From contig JAEDMB010000033.1 of assembly GCA_016303235.1 (NCBI GenBank), positions 1 to 16,124 of the forward strand: a stretch of 16,124 nt of DNA, given 5' to 3'. Position 1 is the first letter of the stretch. Each line of letters opens with the position of its first letter. The notes under the pieces were generated by a model. It saw only the letters and a program-made list of their open reading frames with translations. It was not told where the DNA came from and did not search any database. The stretch is from Oscillospiraceae bacterium (GTDB lineage Bacteria > Bacillota > Clostridia > Oscillospirales > Ruminococcaceae). Position numbers and translations under genes: made by a program. Shown piece by piece: positions 1 through 7,525 of this stretch.

Positions 1-587
1 GCACATTCTCCACGGTTTGCGTCACGGTTTACGAGATACTGTGAAAGCAGACATCTTCCCGAAAATGATACGCACATTGCACCATGCACGAATACTTCAA
101 TATCAAGTTCCTTCGGAGTCTTTGCACGGATTTCAGCGATTTCATCAAGGGAAAGCTCCCTTGCGGTAACAATACGCTTTGCACCCATATTATAAAGTTC
201 ATTGGCAGTAACATAATTTACTATTCCCGTCTGTGTTGAAATGTGTATTTCCATATCGGGAGCATATTTTTTGACAAGTGACAAAAGACCCAAATCGGCA
301 ACAATCAGAGCATCAGCCTTTGCACTTACTGCCTCATCGATGAACTGTTTAAACTGCGGAATTTCATTGTTTCTCGGGAGCGTATTGCAGGTGATATATA
401 CTTTTTTATTATTCTGATGTGCAAGCGATACAGCTTTTAAAAGTGTATCATAATCAAAATTCGGAGAACCTGCTCTCATACCGAAATTTTTTCTTCCGAG
501 ATATACCGCATCTGCACCGTACCGGAGTGCAGATTCAAGGCGTTCAGAATCTCCGGCAGGTGCAAGTACTTCAAGATTTTTTTTCAA
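1..587 (-). CDS. Peptidase U32 family protein, 3' end cut by window
   Basis: I translated this strand by hand from a TTG start at 587; the first 195 residues are present and the rest lies beyond base 1. It opens LEVLAPAGDSERLESALRYG, the usual start of U32 proteins, and contains EVFVHGAMCVSFSGRCLLS at residues 164-182, which fits the U32 family signature exactly (E-x-F-x2-G-[SA]-hydrophobic-C-x4-G-x-C-x-hydrophobic-S). Members include the YrrN/YrrO-type proteins of Bacillus, YhbU/YegQ-type proteins of E. coli and the collagenase-like PrtC. Several relatives act in tRNA or ubiquinone hydroxylation rather than as proteases, so the substrate is open. The TTG start is chosen because a GGAGG lies 8 bases upstream, inside the last codons of mltG, and no ATG fits the conserved N-terminus. 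The mltG stop is 4 bases away, so the two are almost certainly translationally coupled. The mltG-U32 neighbourhood is also seen in Bacillus (yrrL followed by yrrN/yrrO). Confidence 0.93.
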   Translation of the reverse strand, partial: MKKNLEVLAPAGDSERLESALRYGADAVYLGRKNFGMRAGSPNFDYDTLLKAVSLAHQNNKKVYITCNTLPRNNEIPQFKQFIDEAVSAKADALIVADLGLLSLVKKYAPDMEIHISTQTGIVNYVTANELYNMGAKRIVTARELSLDEIAEIRAKTPKELDIEVFVHGAMCVSFSGRCLLSQYLVNRDANRGEC

Positions 588-591
588 TATA

Positions 592-1938
592 TTATCCTCC
601 GTATTCAGCGATTTTTTGCTCATGTTCCTCAAGAGTTGCGGAGAAATATGTCTGACCGGTATCAATATCAGCATAGAAGTAGAAAGCGTCGCTCTGGAAG
701 TTTTCGAGTACAGCGTCAATAGCCTCTATTCCCGGATTGCATATAGGTCCGGGAGGAAGTCCGGGACTTTTATATGTATCATAAGCGTCAAGTATAAGCT
801 GGTCTTCTATTTCCATATGCGGTTTAATTATATCACGGGCATAATATGTAGTAGGGTCTGACTGAAGGAGAGGGAATACATCAGGATTATTAAGTCTGTT
901 CCAGAATACCGATGCAACCATAATCATTGTTTCTCTGGTAGGAGCTTCAGCCTGAACTATCGATGAAAATGTAATAAGCTGGTCGAGAGTCAAACCGAGT
1001 TCCTCCATTTTTTTATAGCGTTCGTCAGTCATTTTCTGGTCAAAATTGAGATATATTTTCTGACATACCTGTTCGGGTTCCATATTTTCATAAAAATAGT
1101 AGGTATCGGGGAACAGATAGCCTTCCATACGGTAGAATTTAAGCGTTGTTGAAGAATTGAGCTTGTTTTCAAAATCAAAACCATATCCGCCCGAATTGAA
1201 GTAGAATATGAAATCAGATGCTGAACATACATTTGCACTTTCAAGCTTTAAAGCAGCGTCATAAAGAGTAATTCCCTCAGGGAATGTAACGCTTACCTGT
1301 ACTTTTTCCTCACTCTGAATACTTGTAAGTTCTTCTATTATGGTTTCATATGCCATATTGGGACGCACAAAATGTTCACCCGCTATATATTCACTATCAG
1401 AATTGCTTAAACGTGAAAAAAGCTGGAAAAATTCGGGAGACTTTATAATTCCGTCCTGTTCAAGCATAAGCGAAATTTCTTCAGTAGTAGCACCTTCCGG
1501 AATAATTATAAGCTGTGTATTTTCGCTTTTGCCTATTCCGAGCATATCCTTTCCGTATGCAATTATTACAAGTGAAAGCGATATAGCTACTGCAAAAATA
1601 AGAGTAGTCAGAATAAGCACACCAGGGAGTCTGTAATGATGTTTTTTTCTTTTTTTCTTTTTCTTTTTTTTCTTAGCCGGAGCTTTTTCGGGCTGTCTGT
1701 CGGGTTCGGAAAATTCATCTGATTCAGCTGAAACATTTTCGTTGTTTAATTTGGGCTTTTCTGAATCTTCCTCAAAATCCCCGACAGTTTCAGCGGAACG
1801 GAGTTTAAATTCGGAAGCCTTAAAAGACTTTTCAATAAAATTTTCTTCTTTTTCGGCACTGGATTCCGAATTTTCATTTTTATTGTTTTCGGTATCCTTG
1901 AGAATATCATTTATAATCGAATCGTTATCTTTCGGCAC
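592..1938 (-). CDS. mltG: Endolytic murein transglycosylase MltG (YceG-like)
   Basis: This inner-membrane lytic transglycosylase cleaves nascent glycan strands and is thought to set their length. The 448-residue protein has a cytoplasmic N-terminus that is acidic and low-complexity (residues 1-88), a lysine run (about 89-99), one transmembrane segment (about 104-128), a LysM-like subdomain (about 143-230) and the YceG catalytic domain. The predicted catalytic glutamate is E331 in FSSIVQAEAP, followed by the family motifs VASVFWNRL, LLQSDPTTYYA and GLPPGPICNPG (393-403). The start is GTG at 1938; no ATG fits, a GAAAGGA lies about 12 bases upstream, and the start overlaps the end of the upstream cyclo-ligase gene by 14 bases. 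E. coli MltG is about 340 residues and lacks the long charged N-terminal region seen here. The product is certain at family level; the exact start is slightly less so. Confidence 0.95.
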   Translation of the reverse strand: MPKDNDSIINDILKDTENNKNENSESSAEKEENFIEKSFKASEFKLRSAETVGDFEEDSEKPKLNNENVSAESDEFSEPDRQPEKAPAKKKKKKKKRKKHHYRLPGVLILTTLIFAVAISLSLVIIAYGKDMLGIGKSENTQLIIIPEGATTEEISLMLEQDGIIKSPEFFQLFSRLSNSDSEYIAGEHFVRPNMAYETIIEELTSIQSEEKVQVSVTFPEGITLYDAALKLESANVCSASDFIFYFNSGGYGFDFENKLNSSTTLKFYRMEGYLFPDTYYFYENMEPEQVCQKIYLNFDQKMTDERYKKMEELGLTLDQLITFSSIVQAEAPTRETMIMVASVFWNRLNNPDVFPLLQSDPTTYYARDIIKPHMEIEDQLILDAYDTYKSPGLPPGPICNPGIEAIDAVLENFQSDAFYFYADIDTGQTYFSATLEEHEQKIAEYGG

Positions 1939-2482
1939 TGCACTGCACCGTCCTTTCTTCGGTAATAACTTTCTTTATTTTTATATCATGCTTTTCTGAC
2001 GGGAGACTTTCAGAGAGCATTTCATCATAGCAGATTCCGATTGTATATATATTTTCTGATTCAAGAAATCTGTCGTAATAGCCTCCGCCGTATCCCAGAC
2101 GTGTACCGTCCGGAGAAAATGAAAGTGCCGGAACGATACAGACAGTATTCTGATTTATAACTGCCTTGTAATTTCCGGAGGGTTCAGATATTCCGAAAGC
2201 TCCGGCTGACAGTTCATCAAGGGAATTTATATATATAAATTCCATAATTCCGTTTTCAAGACATCTTGGAACAGCTACGTTTTTCCCTGATTTGAGAAGA
2301 TTTTCTATTATAAAATGCGTATCTGTTTCAGAACCGTATGACACATATATAAGTATGTTTCCGGAATTTTTTACTTCCTCAAGACTGAGAACACGTTCCG
2401 CAATTTTTAAATCCTTTTCAGACTTTCCGGAAATCTGATTTCTTTTCTTACGGAAAATTTTTCTTAGTTCCTTTTTATCCAT
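1925..2482 (-). CDS. 5-formyltetrahydrofolate cyclo-ligase
   Basis: The enzyme converts 5-formyl-THF to 5,10-methenyl-THF with ATP, returning a dead-end folate to the one-carbon pool (also called 5,10-methenyl-THF synthetase; ygfA/yqgN family). At 185 residues it has the normal length. The basic N-terminus (KKELRKIFRKKRNQIS) and the nucleotide/folate-binding motif LSFSPDGTRLGYGGGYYDRF (residues 120-139) are both typical. It starts at ATG 2482, two bases after the stop of the DJ-1 gene, and has no separate Shine-Dalgarno site, so translation probably depends on coupling. Its last 14 bases overlap the start of mltG. ThyX, which uses 5,10-methylene-THF, lies three genes upstream in the same run, a sensible metabolic pairing. 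Confidence 0.93.
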   Translation of the reverse strand: MDKKELRKIFRKKRNQISGKSEKDLKIAERVLSLEEVKNSGNILIYVSYGSETDTHFIIENLLKSGKNVAVPRCLENGIMEFIYINSLDELSAGAFGISEPSGNYKAVINQNTVCIVPALSFSPDGTRLGYGGGYYDRFLESENIYTIGICYDEMLSESLPSEKHDIKIKKVITEERTVQCSAER

Positions 2483-2484
2483 AA

Positions 2485-3027
2485 TTATTCAAAAAGTATT
2501 GAAGATTTAATCTGTTCGCTTAAAGCCTTTGATTCAAGAACTTCAATAAGCTTAAGACCAAATTCGACAGCAGTTCCCGCACCTCTTGATGTAACTATAT
2601 TGCCGTCAGCAACAGCAGGAGAATTGGTAATTACAGCACCTTTAAGTTCCTTTTCAAAACCGGTATAGCATACAGCTTTTTTACCATTAAGAAGTCCTTT
2701 GTGACCAAGTATTGACGGAGCTGCACAGATTGCACCTATAATCTTATTGTTTTCGATACAGAAATCAATTGCTTTCTGTACAGTTTCATCAGCCTCAAGA
2801 TTAAGAGTTCCGGGCATACCTCCGGGGAGAACTATCATTTCAAGCGAATCGTCAAGAGTAATTTTATCCGTAGTCGTATCTGTCATAACAGTTATTTTGT
2901 GAGAGCCTGTAATTTTATTTTTTCCTACTCCGACAGTAACAACATCTTTCTTTGCACGTCTTAACAAATCAACAGGAGCTGTTGCCTCTGTTTCCTCAAA
3001 TCCGTCAGCCAGAAAAACATAAATCAT
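2485..3027 (-). CDS. DJ-1/PfpI (YajL-like) family protein
   Basis: The protein belongs to the DJ-1/ThiJ/PfpI superfamily, small cytoplasmic proteins linked to oxidative or carbonyl stress; activities such as deglycase and glyoxalase have been reported and debated. It is 180 residues long. The nucleophile elbow is GAICAAPSILG with C101, which aligns with Cys106 of human DJ-1; E14 in FEETEA aligns with Glu18, and the C-terminal TSRGAGTAVEFGL is the usual family motif. An AAAGGAAG Shine-Dalgarno sits about 9 bases before the ATG. It lies 24 bases after the DUF2156 gene and 2 bases before the cyclo-ligase gene, so it sits mid-operon. The fold and key residues are clear; its physiological role is not. 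Confidence 0.9.
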   Translation of the reverse strand: MIYVFLADGFEETEATAPVDLLRRAKKDVVTVGVGKNKITGSHKITVMTDTTTDKITLDDSLEMIVLPGGMPGTLNLEADETVQKAIDFCIENNKIIGAICAAPSILGHKGLLNGKKAVCYTGFEKELKGAVITNSPAVADGNIVTSRGAGTAVEFGLKLIEVLESKALSEQIKSSILFE

Positions 3028-3051
3028 ATTATATACTTCCTTTCAGTTTTA

Positions 3052-3942
3052 TTATTTAAAGATAACTGTATTTTTTTCAAGGATATATGCGGGATTATAG
3101 GAAAGTTTTGACTTTCTGAGTCCCTCAATTCCCATATCCTCCTCACGGTTTACATATCTGAAATTTCCCGCAAATGCTTTGCAGAACTGATTGTTTATTG
3201 CGGGATATATTCCCTGATATGAAGTGTCTGCCTTTTCGATATGAACACATAAAGTATCGCTGTTAAGTCTTTCGCCTATTGTAAATGCTCTGACCTTATT
3301 GTCTATTCTTATAACTCCTCCGAAAAGACCAAATTCACGGAAATTCGTAAAAAATGTATTTATTGCGAACTGCTCCGCAACGCTTGAAAAATCATCAATG
3401 CCGTTTTTTCCGTTGTAATTCAATGCACTGAATTCTATGCACTCATCAAAATCAGATTCGGTCATTACGGAGAAATTCCAGTTATACTGATTTATTTTTG
3501 AAAGATGATTTCTTTTCTGATGATATTTTCTTCCGGAAAGATTAATAAGGTCTGATGAATTATAGATATAGTCGGAACTGTCACGGTCATATTCAACAGT
3601 AAATTCTCCGGAATACAGGCTGTTGAGAAGTTCAAGAGCCTTTTTTGTAACTCCGGATATTTTCAAAGGTTTTCCGAGACTTTCAGCATATAGTTTCATC
3701 TCGTCAATAACTTCTTTATAATTCCCCTCTCCTGACGGAAAAAGAAATACAGGTATATTGTCATCAGTATCAAAGGCACAGGAGATATAAAAATTCTTAT
3801 AAAATGCTATTCTGGAATTGCTTAATCTCCGCCAGGCCATATTGTTTGCGAAACTGTATTCGCAACCCTGAAAATCTGATTTTTCAAGGCAACTGCAAAT
3901 TCTGTCTTTATCAGATATATCAATAATTCTGAAATCAAGCAT
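3052..3942 (-). CDS. DUF2156 protein (phosphatidylglycerol lysyltransferase C-terminal domain-like)
   Basis: This 296-residue protein has a predicted tandem GNAT-like fold without membrane segments. It matches the DUF2156 / LPG_synthase_C family, the domain that in MprF transfers lysine from Lys-tRNA to phosphatidylglycerol. Stand-alone soluble versions like this one are common in Clostridia and their substrate is unproven. Recognisable stretches are LSGRKYHQKRNHLSKI (about residues 135-150), VHIEKADTSYQGIYPAINNQ and NREEDMGIEGLRKSKLSYNP near the C-terminus, the latter typical of the family. GGTGAG precedes the ATG and overlaps the end of the thyX region; the gap to thyX is 14 bases. Because there is no flippase part, I would not call it MprF. 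Confidence 0.85.
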   Translation of the reverse strand: MLDFRIIDISDKDRICSCLEKSDFQGCEYSFANNMAWRRLSNSRIAFYKNFYISCAFDTDDNIPVFLFPSGEGNYKEVIDEMKLYAESLGKPLKISGVTKKALELLNSLYSGEFTVEYDRDSSDYIYNSSDLINLSGRKYHQKRNHLSKINQYNWNFSVMTESDFDECIEFSALNYNGKNGIDDFSSVAEQFAINTFFTNFREFGLFGGVIRIDNKVRAFTIGERLNSDTLCVHIEKADTSYQGIYPAINNQFCKAFAGNFRYVNREEDMGIEGLRKSKLSYNPAYILEKNTVIFK

Positions 3943-3956
3943 TTAACTCACCATTC

Positions 3957-4727
3957 TTAAACAGTTTTTTTAAGCGAGGAAATATATTTTCTTACTTCTT
4001 CAGCCTTACCGCATGACATTTTACCTTCGGGACACTTTCCGCTACAGCATGATGCTCCGGCATTTCTGAATACTGACGGTGCAACCTGACTGCAAAGCCT
4101 TAACATTTCACATGCAAGCTCACGTATTTCCCACTGAGCTCTGTTACAGCATCTGAGTTTAAAGAAATTCAGCAGACTTCTTGCATTCATAGTAACCATC
4201 ATTTTAGTTTCGCAGGCATTCGGAAGAATAAATCTTGCGTCCTCGATAGCTTTTTTTTCGGCTTTGCTTTTTGCAGATTTTTCGGGAATACCCTGACTGA
4301 TAAATTCCTGATAGTATTTCTTTTCAAGAATATCACTTACAGTATTGTAATCCCTCACGGCATTTTCCATTGATTTTTTATAGATTTCACATGCCCCGGG
4401 ATTCTCCGCAATTGCAGGCGGTGTTATATACTGAAAATTATCCTGACGCACATATCTCTGACTCTGTACAGAAAATGATGCTATGCGGTGTCTTGTAATC
4501 TGTGCAAGGAGAGTTCTTGAAACTCCCTCTATCCCGAATGTAAATGTTATATGCTCAATGGGGCTTTCGTGACCCATATCAGCAAGCATTTCAACGAATG
4601 ATTTTGTTTTCTGCTCGTCAAGCCCCTCCATAAGATTCATAGCACTTGTATCTGAATAGCAGAGCTTTGCGGAAGATGCTATAATTTTTTCGGGGTCGGG
4701 GGTGTGAGTTATCAGAGTTACTTTCAT
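3957..4727 (-). CDS. thyX: Flavin-dependent thymidylate synthase ThyX
   Basis: ThyX makes dTMP from dUMP using 5,10-methylene-THF, FAD and NADPH, and replaces ThyA in many anaerobes. The 256-residue protein carries the ThyX motif RHRIASFSVQSQR (residues 79-91) and the C-terminal substrate-site segment LRCCNRAQWEIRE (201-213). It ends with a Cys-rich tail ASCCSGKCPEGKMSCGK containing C227, C228, C232 and C239, which could bind a metal; I believe similar tails occur in other clostridial ThyX proteins but cannot check this here. It is the first gene of the left operon, with a strong promoter at 4770-4798 and AAAGGA about 11 bases before the ATG. The dCMP deaminase gene elsewhere in this window supplies its substrate dUMP, and the operon also carries a folate-recycling enzyme. 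Confidence 0.96.
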   Translation of the reverse strand: MKVTLITHTPDPEKIIASSAKLCYSDTSAMNLMEGLDEQKTKSFVEMLADMGHESPIEHITFTFGIEGVSRTLLAQITRHRIASFSVQSQRYVRQDNFQYITPPAIAENPGACEIYKKSMENAVRDYNTVSDILEKKYYQEFISQGIPEKSAKSKAEKKAIEDARFILPNACETKMMVTMNARSLLNFFKLRCCNRAQWEIRELACEMLRLCSQVAPSVFRNAGASCCSGKCPEGKMSCGKAEEVRKYISSLKKTV

Positions 4728-4769
4728 TATAATGATAATCCTTTCTTCAGCATTTTATTCACTTCAGTA

Positions 4770-4798
4770 ATTATAGCATTTTTATAATATAAAGTCAA
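4770..4798 (-). promoter_or_regulatory. Promoter of the thyX operon
   Basis: On the minus strand a -35 TTGACT (4798-4793) and a -10 TATAAT (4775-4770) are separated by 17 bases, with a TG one base before the -10 (extended -10). The expected start point lies about 35 bases before the thyX ATG. It sits in the 76-base gap between dnaC and thyX, so thyX is separately transcribed even though the dnaD-dnaC unit points the same way and no terminator is visible between them. Confidence 0.8.
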
Positions 4799-4803
4799 GA
4801 AAA

Positions 4804-5769
4804 CTATTTTTTGATTTCACGCTGTTTTTTCTGAAGTCTTACGTCCTTGCCTTTGAACTGCATAGGTATATACATTGTAACAAGGCGGGATTTTACTCTT
4901 TCAGAATATCTGTTTTTAATTTCTTCTGTGGAAAGATTTGTGCTTATTATAGTAGACTTTGACATGTTAAGGCGTGTGTTTATTATGTTATATACAGTTG
5001 ATACATAAAACGGAGTGGAATATTCTGTTCCGAGGTCATCAAGTATAAGCAGGTCAACATCATTAACAAGTGAAAGAGTATCATTTATTTTGTCACGTCC
5101 GAAATGCTCCATTTCTATTTTATGCAGTATATTTATTGCTGAATCATATATGACACTGTAACCCTTTTTCAGAACTTCATTTGCAATTGCAAGTGAAAGG
5201 TGAGTTTTTCCGAGACCGGTATCACCGCTCATTATAATATTTTCGTTTTCTTTGCCGAAATTTTCTACAAAGGATTTTGCTTTTTCAAAATGCTTTTTCA
5301 TTATATCATAATCATTTCCATGATAATAGTCAAGGCTGAACGTATCAAAGCTTGAAAGCCTTATCTGTGAAGTTTTATTCATTTCATCGGCGGAAAGCTT
5401 TCCGACAAGCTCCATAAAGCAGTGACAATAATGACCGTCTTTATACCCTGTATCATTACAGTCATTGCAACAATACTGTACAGAAAGGTAATCGGGCGGA
5501 TAATTATAGTTTCTGAGAGTAGATTTTATAAGTCTCTGAATGTCAAGGTTTGACTTTTTAAGCTCTGCAATTCTCTGCTCAACGTTTTTTCCCTCTGAAA
5601 TAATTCTGAATATTTCATGACTTGTATTGTAAAGATGTGCATTAAATTCATTTATTTCGGGGACATTGCTGTTTACTTCTTCAATTCTTCTCTGATTTTC
5701 ATTCATAGCATCAATACGTCTTTTTTGTATGATATTCATAGCTTTTTCATAAATTTCACTTTTATCCAT
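4804..5769 (-). CDS. DnaC/DnaI-like replicative helicase loader (AAA+ ATPase)
   Basis: This AAA+ ATPase of the IstB/DnaC/DnaI group is predicted to load the replicative helicase. The 321-residue protein has a helical N-terminal region (1-95), a likely zinc site formed by C101, C104, C115 and C117 in YCCNDCNDTGYKDGHYCHC (99-117), Walker A GDTGLGKTH (182-190), Walker B LLILDDLG (240-247), a sensor STNLS (276-280) and an arginine-finger candidate in SERVKSRL. It follows the DnaD-like gene by 14 bases on the same strand, the standard clostridial chromosomal primosome pair, which argues against IstB of an IS21 element; no transposase gene is nearby. The start ATG at 5769 has a GAGGTG before it. 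Confidence 0.9.
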   Translation of the reverse strand: MDKSEIYEKAMNIIQKRRIDAMNENQRRIEEVNSNVPEINEFNAHLYNTSHEIFRIISEGKNVEQRIAELKKSNLDIQRLIKSTLRNYNYPPDYLSVQYCCNDCNDTGYKDGHYCHCFMELVGKLSADEMNKTSQIRLSSFDTFSLDYYHGNDYDIMKKHFEKAKSFVENFGKENENIIMSGDTGLGKTHLSLAIANEVLKKGYSVIYDSAINILHKIEMEHFGRDKINDTLSLVNDVDLLILDDLGTEYSTPFYVSTVYNIINTRLNMSKSTIISTNLSTEEIKNRYSERVKSRLVTMYIPMQFKGKDVRLQKKQREIKK

Positions 5770-5783
5770 TTTAAAAGCACCTC

Positions 5784-6806
5784 TTAATAATTATTCCATA
5801 ATGCCTCATATTCATCTTCAAAATCATTGCTTTCCGTATTTTTAACGGAATCTGATTCTGTTTTTTCTTTTTTAAACAGTTTTTTGAAATCAACATTGTC
5901 CTTTTCAGCCTGTTCAACTGTTGTGATGTTTTTTTCCTTCCACCTTTTAAGAATAGTGTCTATGTATTCTATTGGAATTCTTGCGTGATTTCCGGTGTTT
6001 TCTATGGCTTCATCATACGCAAGATTTATAAGCTCAACGGGATATTTTTCCGATTTCCAGTTTATTATATAATTTCTCTGTTTAGTGCTGGGACCACTTT
6101 CCATTGAAAACATTCTTTTAATTTTCGCAATAAATGAACGGTTTTCAGCAGATTCCTTAAGACGGTTTACTTCATTCTGTGCAAGTTCAAGGCTGTCAAT
6201 TCCGTTTCTCTTAAAATCAACTGCAATGGATTCTATTTCCCATATGTAAGTTTTATTTACAGAACTGCAGTAGCTTACAATCATTATAATTACTTCTGCC
6301 GGAAGTCCGAGATACTGATAAATCCATACAAGTGAACGCTGTACGGCAAAATTAAAGTTGCTTAAATATTTTTCAGCGGTATTGAAAAGCTCACGCAGAT
6401 TCGGATTTGATTTCAGCATATCCGATATTTCTGACGGAGTAATATTAAGCCCTTCGCTTGAATCCCTTGAATAAGAAATATAATCTTTCCGCTTTTCCGG
6501 AACAGATTCCGGCAGTACAGCCGAAGGCATTGAAAATATACTGTTTACAGCCGGCAGTTCACTGTTATTATCACAAGGAAGTATTCCATGCTGTTGCCAG
6601 AACAATACAGAATCGCTTACAGTATCCTCCGGCAAGTCAAGAGCCTGTGCAATTTCATCAGTTTCAAAGGAGTTTCCGTTATTCCGCAGAAGATAAAGCA
6701 ATACTTTTAACTGCGAACCGTCTGCTATTTTAAGAAACCTGTCCGCAACAATACCCGGAACTCCGAAAAGATTTCCCCATATTCCGCAGTTAAAGCCGTA
6801 TTTCAT
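5784..6806 (-). CDS. DnaD-domain primosomal protein
   Basis: This replication-initiation protein has a winged-helix N-terminus (about residues 29-75, LKVLLYLLRNNGNSFETDEI) and two DnaD/DnaB helical-bundle domains. The first spans about 121-218 (TPSEISDMLKSNPNLREL onward); the second, about 240-292, ends in EYIDTILKRWKEKNI, which carries the family YxxxIxxxW signature. The tail after 300 is charged and probably disordered. In Firmicutes such proteins help load the helicase at oriC or at restart sites together with a DnaI-type loader, and the loader gene follows directly. It is 340 residues long, larger than B. subtilis DnaD because it has two bundle domains, as B. subtilis DnaB does. GAGAGG lies about 9 bases before the ATG. 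Confidence 0.9.
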   Translation of the reverse strand: MKYGFNCGIWGNLFGVPGIVADRFLKIADGSQLKVLLYLLRNNGNSFETDEIAQALDLPEDTVSDSVLFWQQHGILPCDNNSELPAVNSIFSMPSAVLPESVPEKRKDYISYSRDSSEGLNITPSEISDMLKSNPNLRELFNTAEKYLSNFNFAVQRSLVWIYQYLGLPAEVIIMIVSYCSSVNKTYIWEIESIAVDFKRNGIDSLELAQNEVNRLKESAENRSFIAKIKRMFSMESGPSTKQRNYIINWKSEKYPVELINLAYDEAIENTGNHARIPIEYIDTILKRWKEKNITTVEQAEKDNVDFKKLFKKEKTESDSVKNTESNDFEDEYEALWNNY

Positions 6807-6842
6807 AAAAAATTACCTCTCAAAAAATTTTTCTGTTTTATT

Positions 6843-6871
6843 ATTATAGCATTTCTGAATCAAAATGTAAA
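6843..6871 (-). promoter_or_regulatory. Promoter of the dnaD-dnaC unit
   Basis: On the minus strand a -35 TTTACA (6871-6866), 17-base spacer and -10 TATAAT (6848-6843), with TG in the extended -10 position. It is back-to-back with the bioY promoter; their -35 boxes are about 55 bases apart. Confidence 0.75.
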
Positions 6872-6895
6872 TACAGAGAAATTATTTTTTTTTGA

Positions 6896-6934
6896 AAAAT
6901 GTCACCTTATTTTGAAAAATATGGTTGACATTTT
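6896..6934. promoter_or_regulatory. Candidate BirA (biotin repressor) operator
   Basis: An inverted repeat of 11-base arms, AAAATGTCACC (6896-6906) and GTTGACATTTT (6924-6934), with one mismatched pair and a 17-base spacer. Known bacterial BirA operators follow TGTnAACC-N14 to 16-GGTTnACA; here the spacer counted between 8-base arms is 15. The right arm contains the -35 box of the bioY promoter, so a bound repressor would block transcription. The left arm has C in place of the second A of AACC. Identification as a BirA site is inference, strengthened by the biotin transporter gene directly downstream. Confidence 0.6.
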
Positions 6935-6953
6935 GAAAATACTGTGATATAAT
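6925..6953 (+). promoter_or_regulatory. Promoter of bioY
   Basis: A perfect -35 TTGACA (6925-6930), 17-base spacer and perfect -10 TATAAT (6948-6953), with TG at 6945-6946 giving an extended -10. It is followed by AAAGGAGG just before the bioY ATG. The expected leader is only about 20 bases, leaving no room for a riboswitch. Confidence 0.85.
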
Positions 6954-6979
6954 CAAAATCAAAGGAGGAATTTATTATT

Positions 6980-7525
6980 ATGGAAAAATCAAAAATTTCA
7001 GTAAAGGACATCGCAAAATGCGGAATGTGTACGGCTTTGATTGCAGTATGTGCGTGGATTCAGATACCTATGACTGTACCGTTCACACTTCAGACTTTCG
7101 GAATATTTGTCGCAATCGGACTTCTCGGAGGAAAACTTGGTACAATGTCAGTTCTTGCCTATGTTCTTTTAGGAGCTTGCGGAGTTCCGGTGTTTGCAGG
7201 ATTTTCCGGAGGACTCGGCGTAATAGCAGGCACAACAGGCGGATATATAGTCGGATTTGTAGCATCTGCACTTGTAATGTGGCTTTTTGAAAAGCTTCTT
7301 GGAAAAAGCTATCCCGTACTTATATGCTCTATGGTTGCCGGACTTCTTGCATGCTATATACTCGGCACAGCATGGTTTATGCTTGTATACTCTAAAAATA
7401 ACGGAAGTGTCGGACTTATGCAGACTCTTTCATGGTGCGTTATACCGTTTATAATTCCGGACGCTGTAAAAATTTTCTGTGCATCATTAATCGTAAAGGC
7501 AATTGGAAAATATGTTAACGCTTAG
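6980..7525 (+). CDS. bioY: BioY, biotin ECF transporter substrate-binding (S) component
   Basis: BioY is the membrane S-component that captures biotin and works with the energy-coupling module EcfT plus EcfA ATPases, which are not in this window. The 181-residue protein has about six hydrophobic segments. Family motifs are VPFTLQTF (33-40), GGLGVIAGTTGGYIVGF (77-93) and PDAVKIFCASLIVKAIGK (160-177). The ATG is preceded by AAAGGAGG. It is the first gene after a strong promoter with a BirA-like operator, and its 3' end overlaps the start of the DUF1284 gene, so the two are probably translated together. Confidence 0.95.
   Translation: MEKSKISVKDIAKCGMCTALIAVCAWIQIPMTVPFTLQTFGIFVAIGLLGGKLGTMSVLAYVLLGACGVPVFAGFSGGLGVIAGTTGGYIVGFVASALVMWLFEKLLGKSYPVLICSMVAGLLACYILGTAWFMLVYSKNNGSVGLMQTLSWCVIPFIIPDAVKIFCASLIVKAIGKYVNA

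Noticed and set aside
1640..1680. Poly-T/C tract as a repeat or regulatory element
   Set aside because: It encodes the lysine run of MltG in frame.
4804..5769. IstB helper ATPase of an IS21-type element
   Set aside because: There is no IstA transposase or terminal inverted repeat; the N-terminal Cys cluster and the adjacent DnaD gene fit a helicase loader.
6807..6979. Riboswitch or attenuator before bioY
   Set aside because: The expected leader is only about 20 bases long, and the only structure is the DNA dyad around the -35.
7018..7290. Open frames on both strands inside bioY, and similar ones inside mltG, dCMP deaminase and sigK
   Set aside because: They lie wholly within well-identified genes, have no ribosome sites and give low-complexity or Cys/Arg-rich translations typical of off-frame reading.
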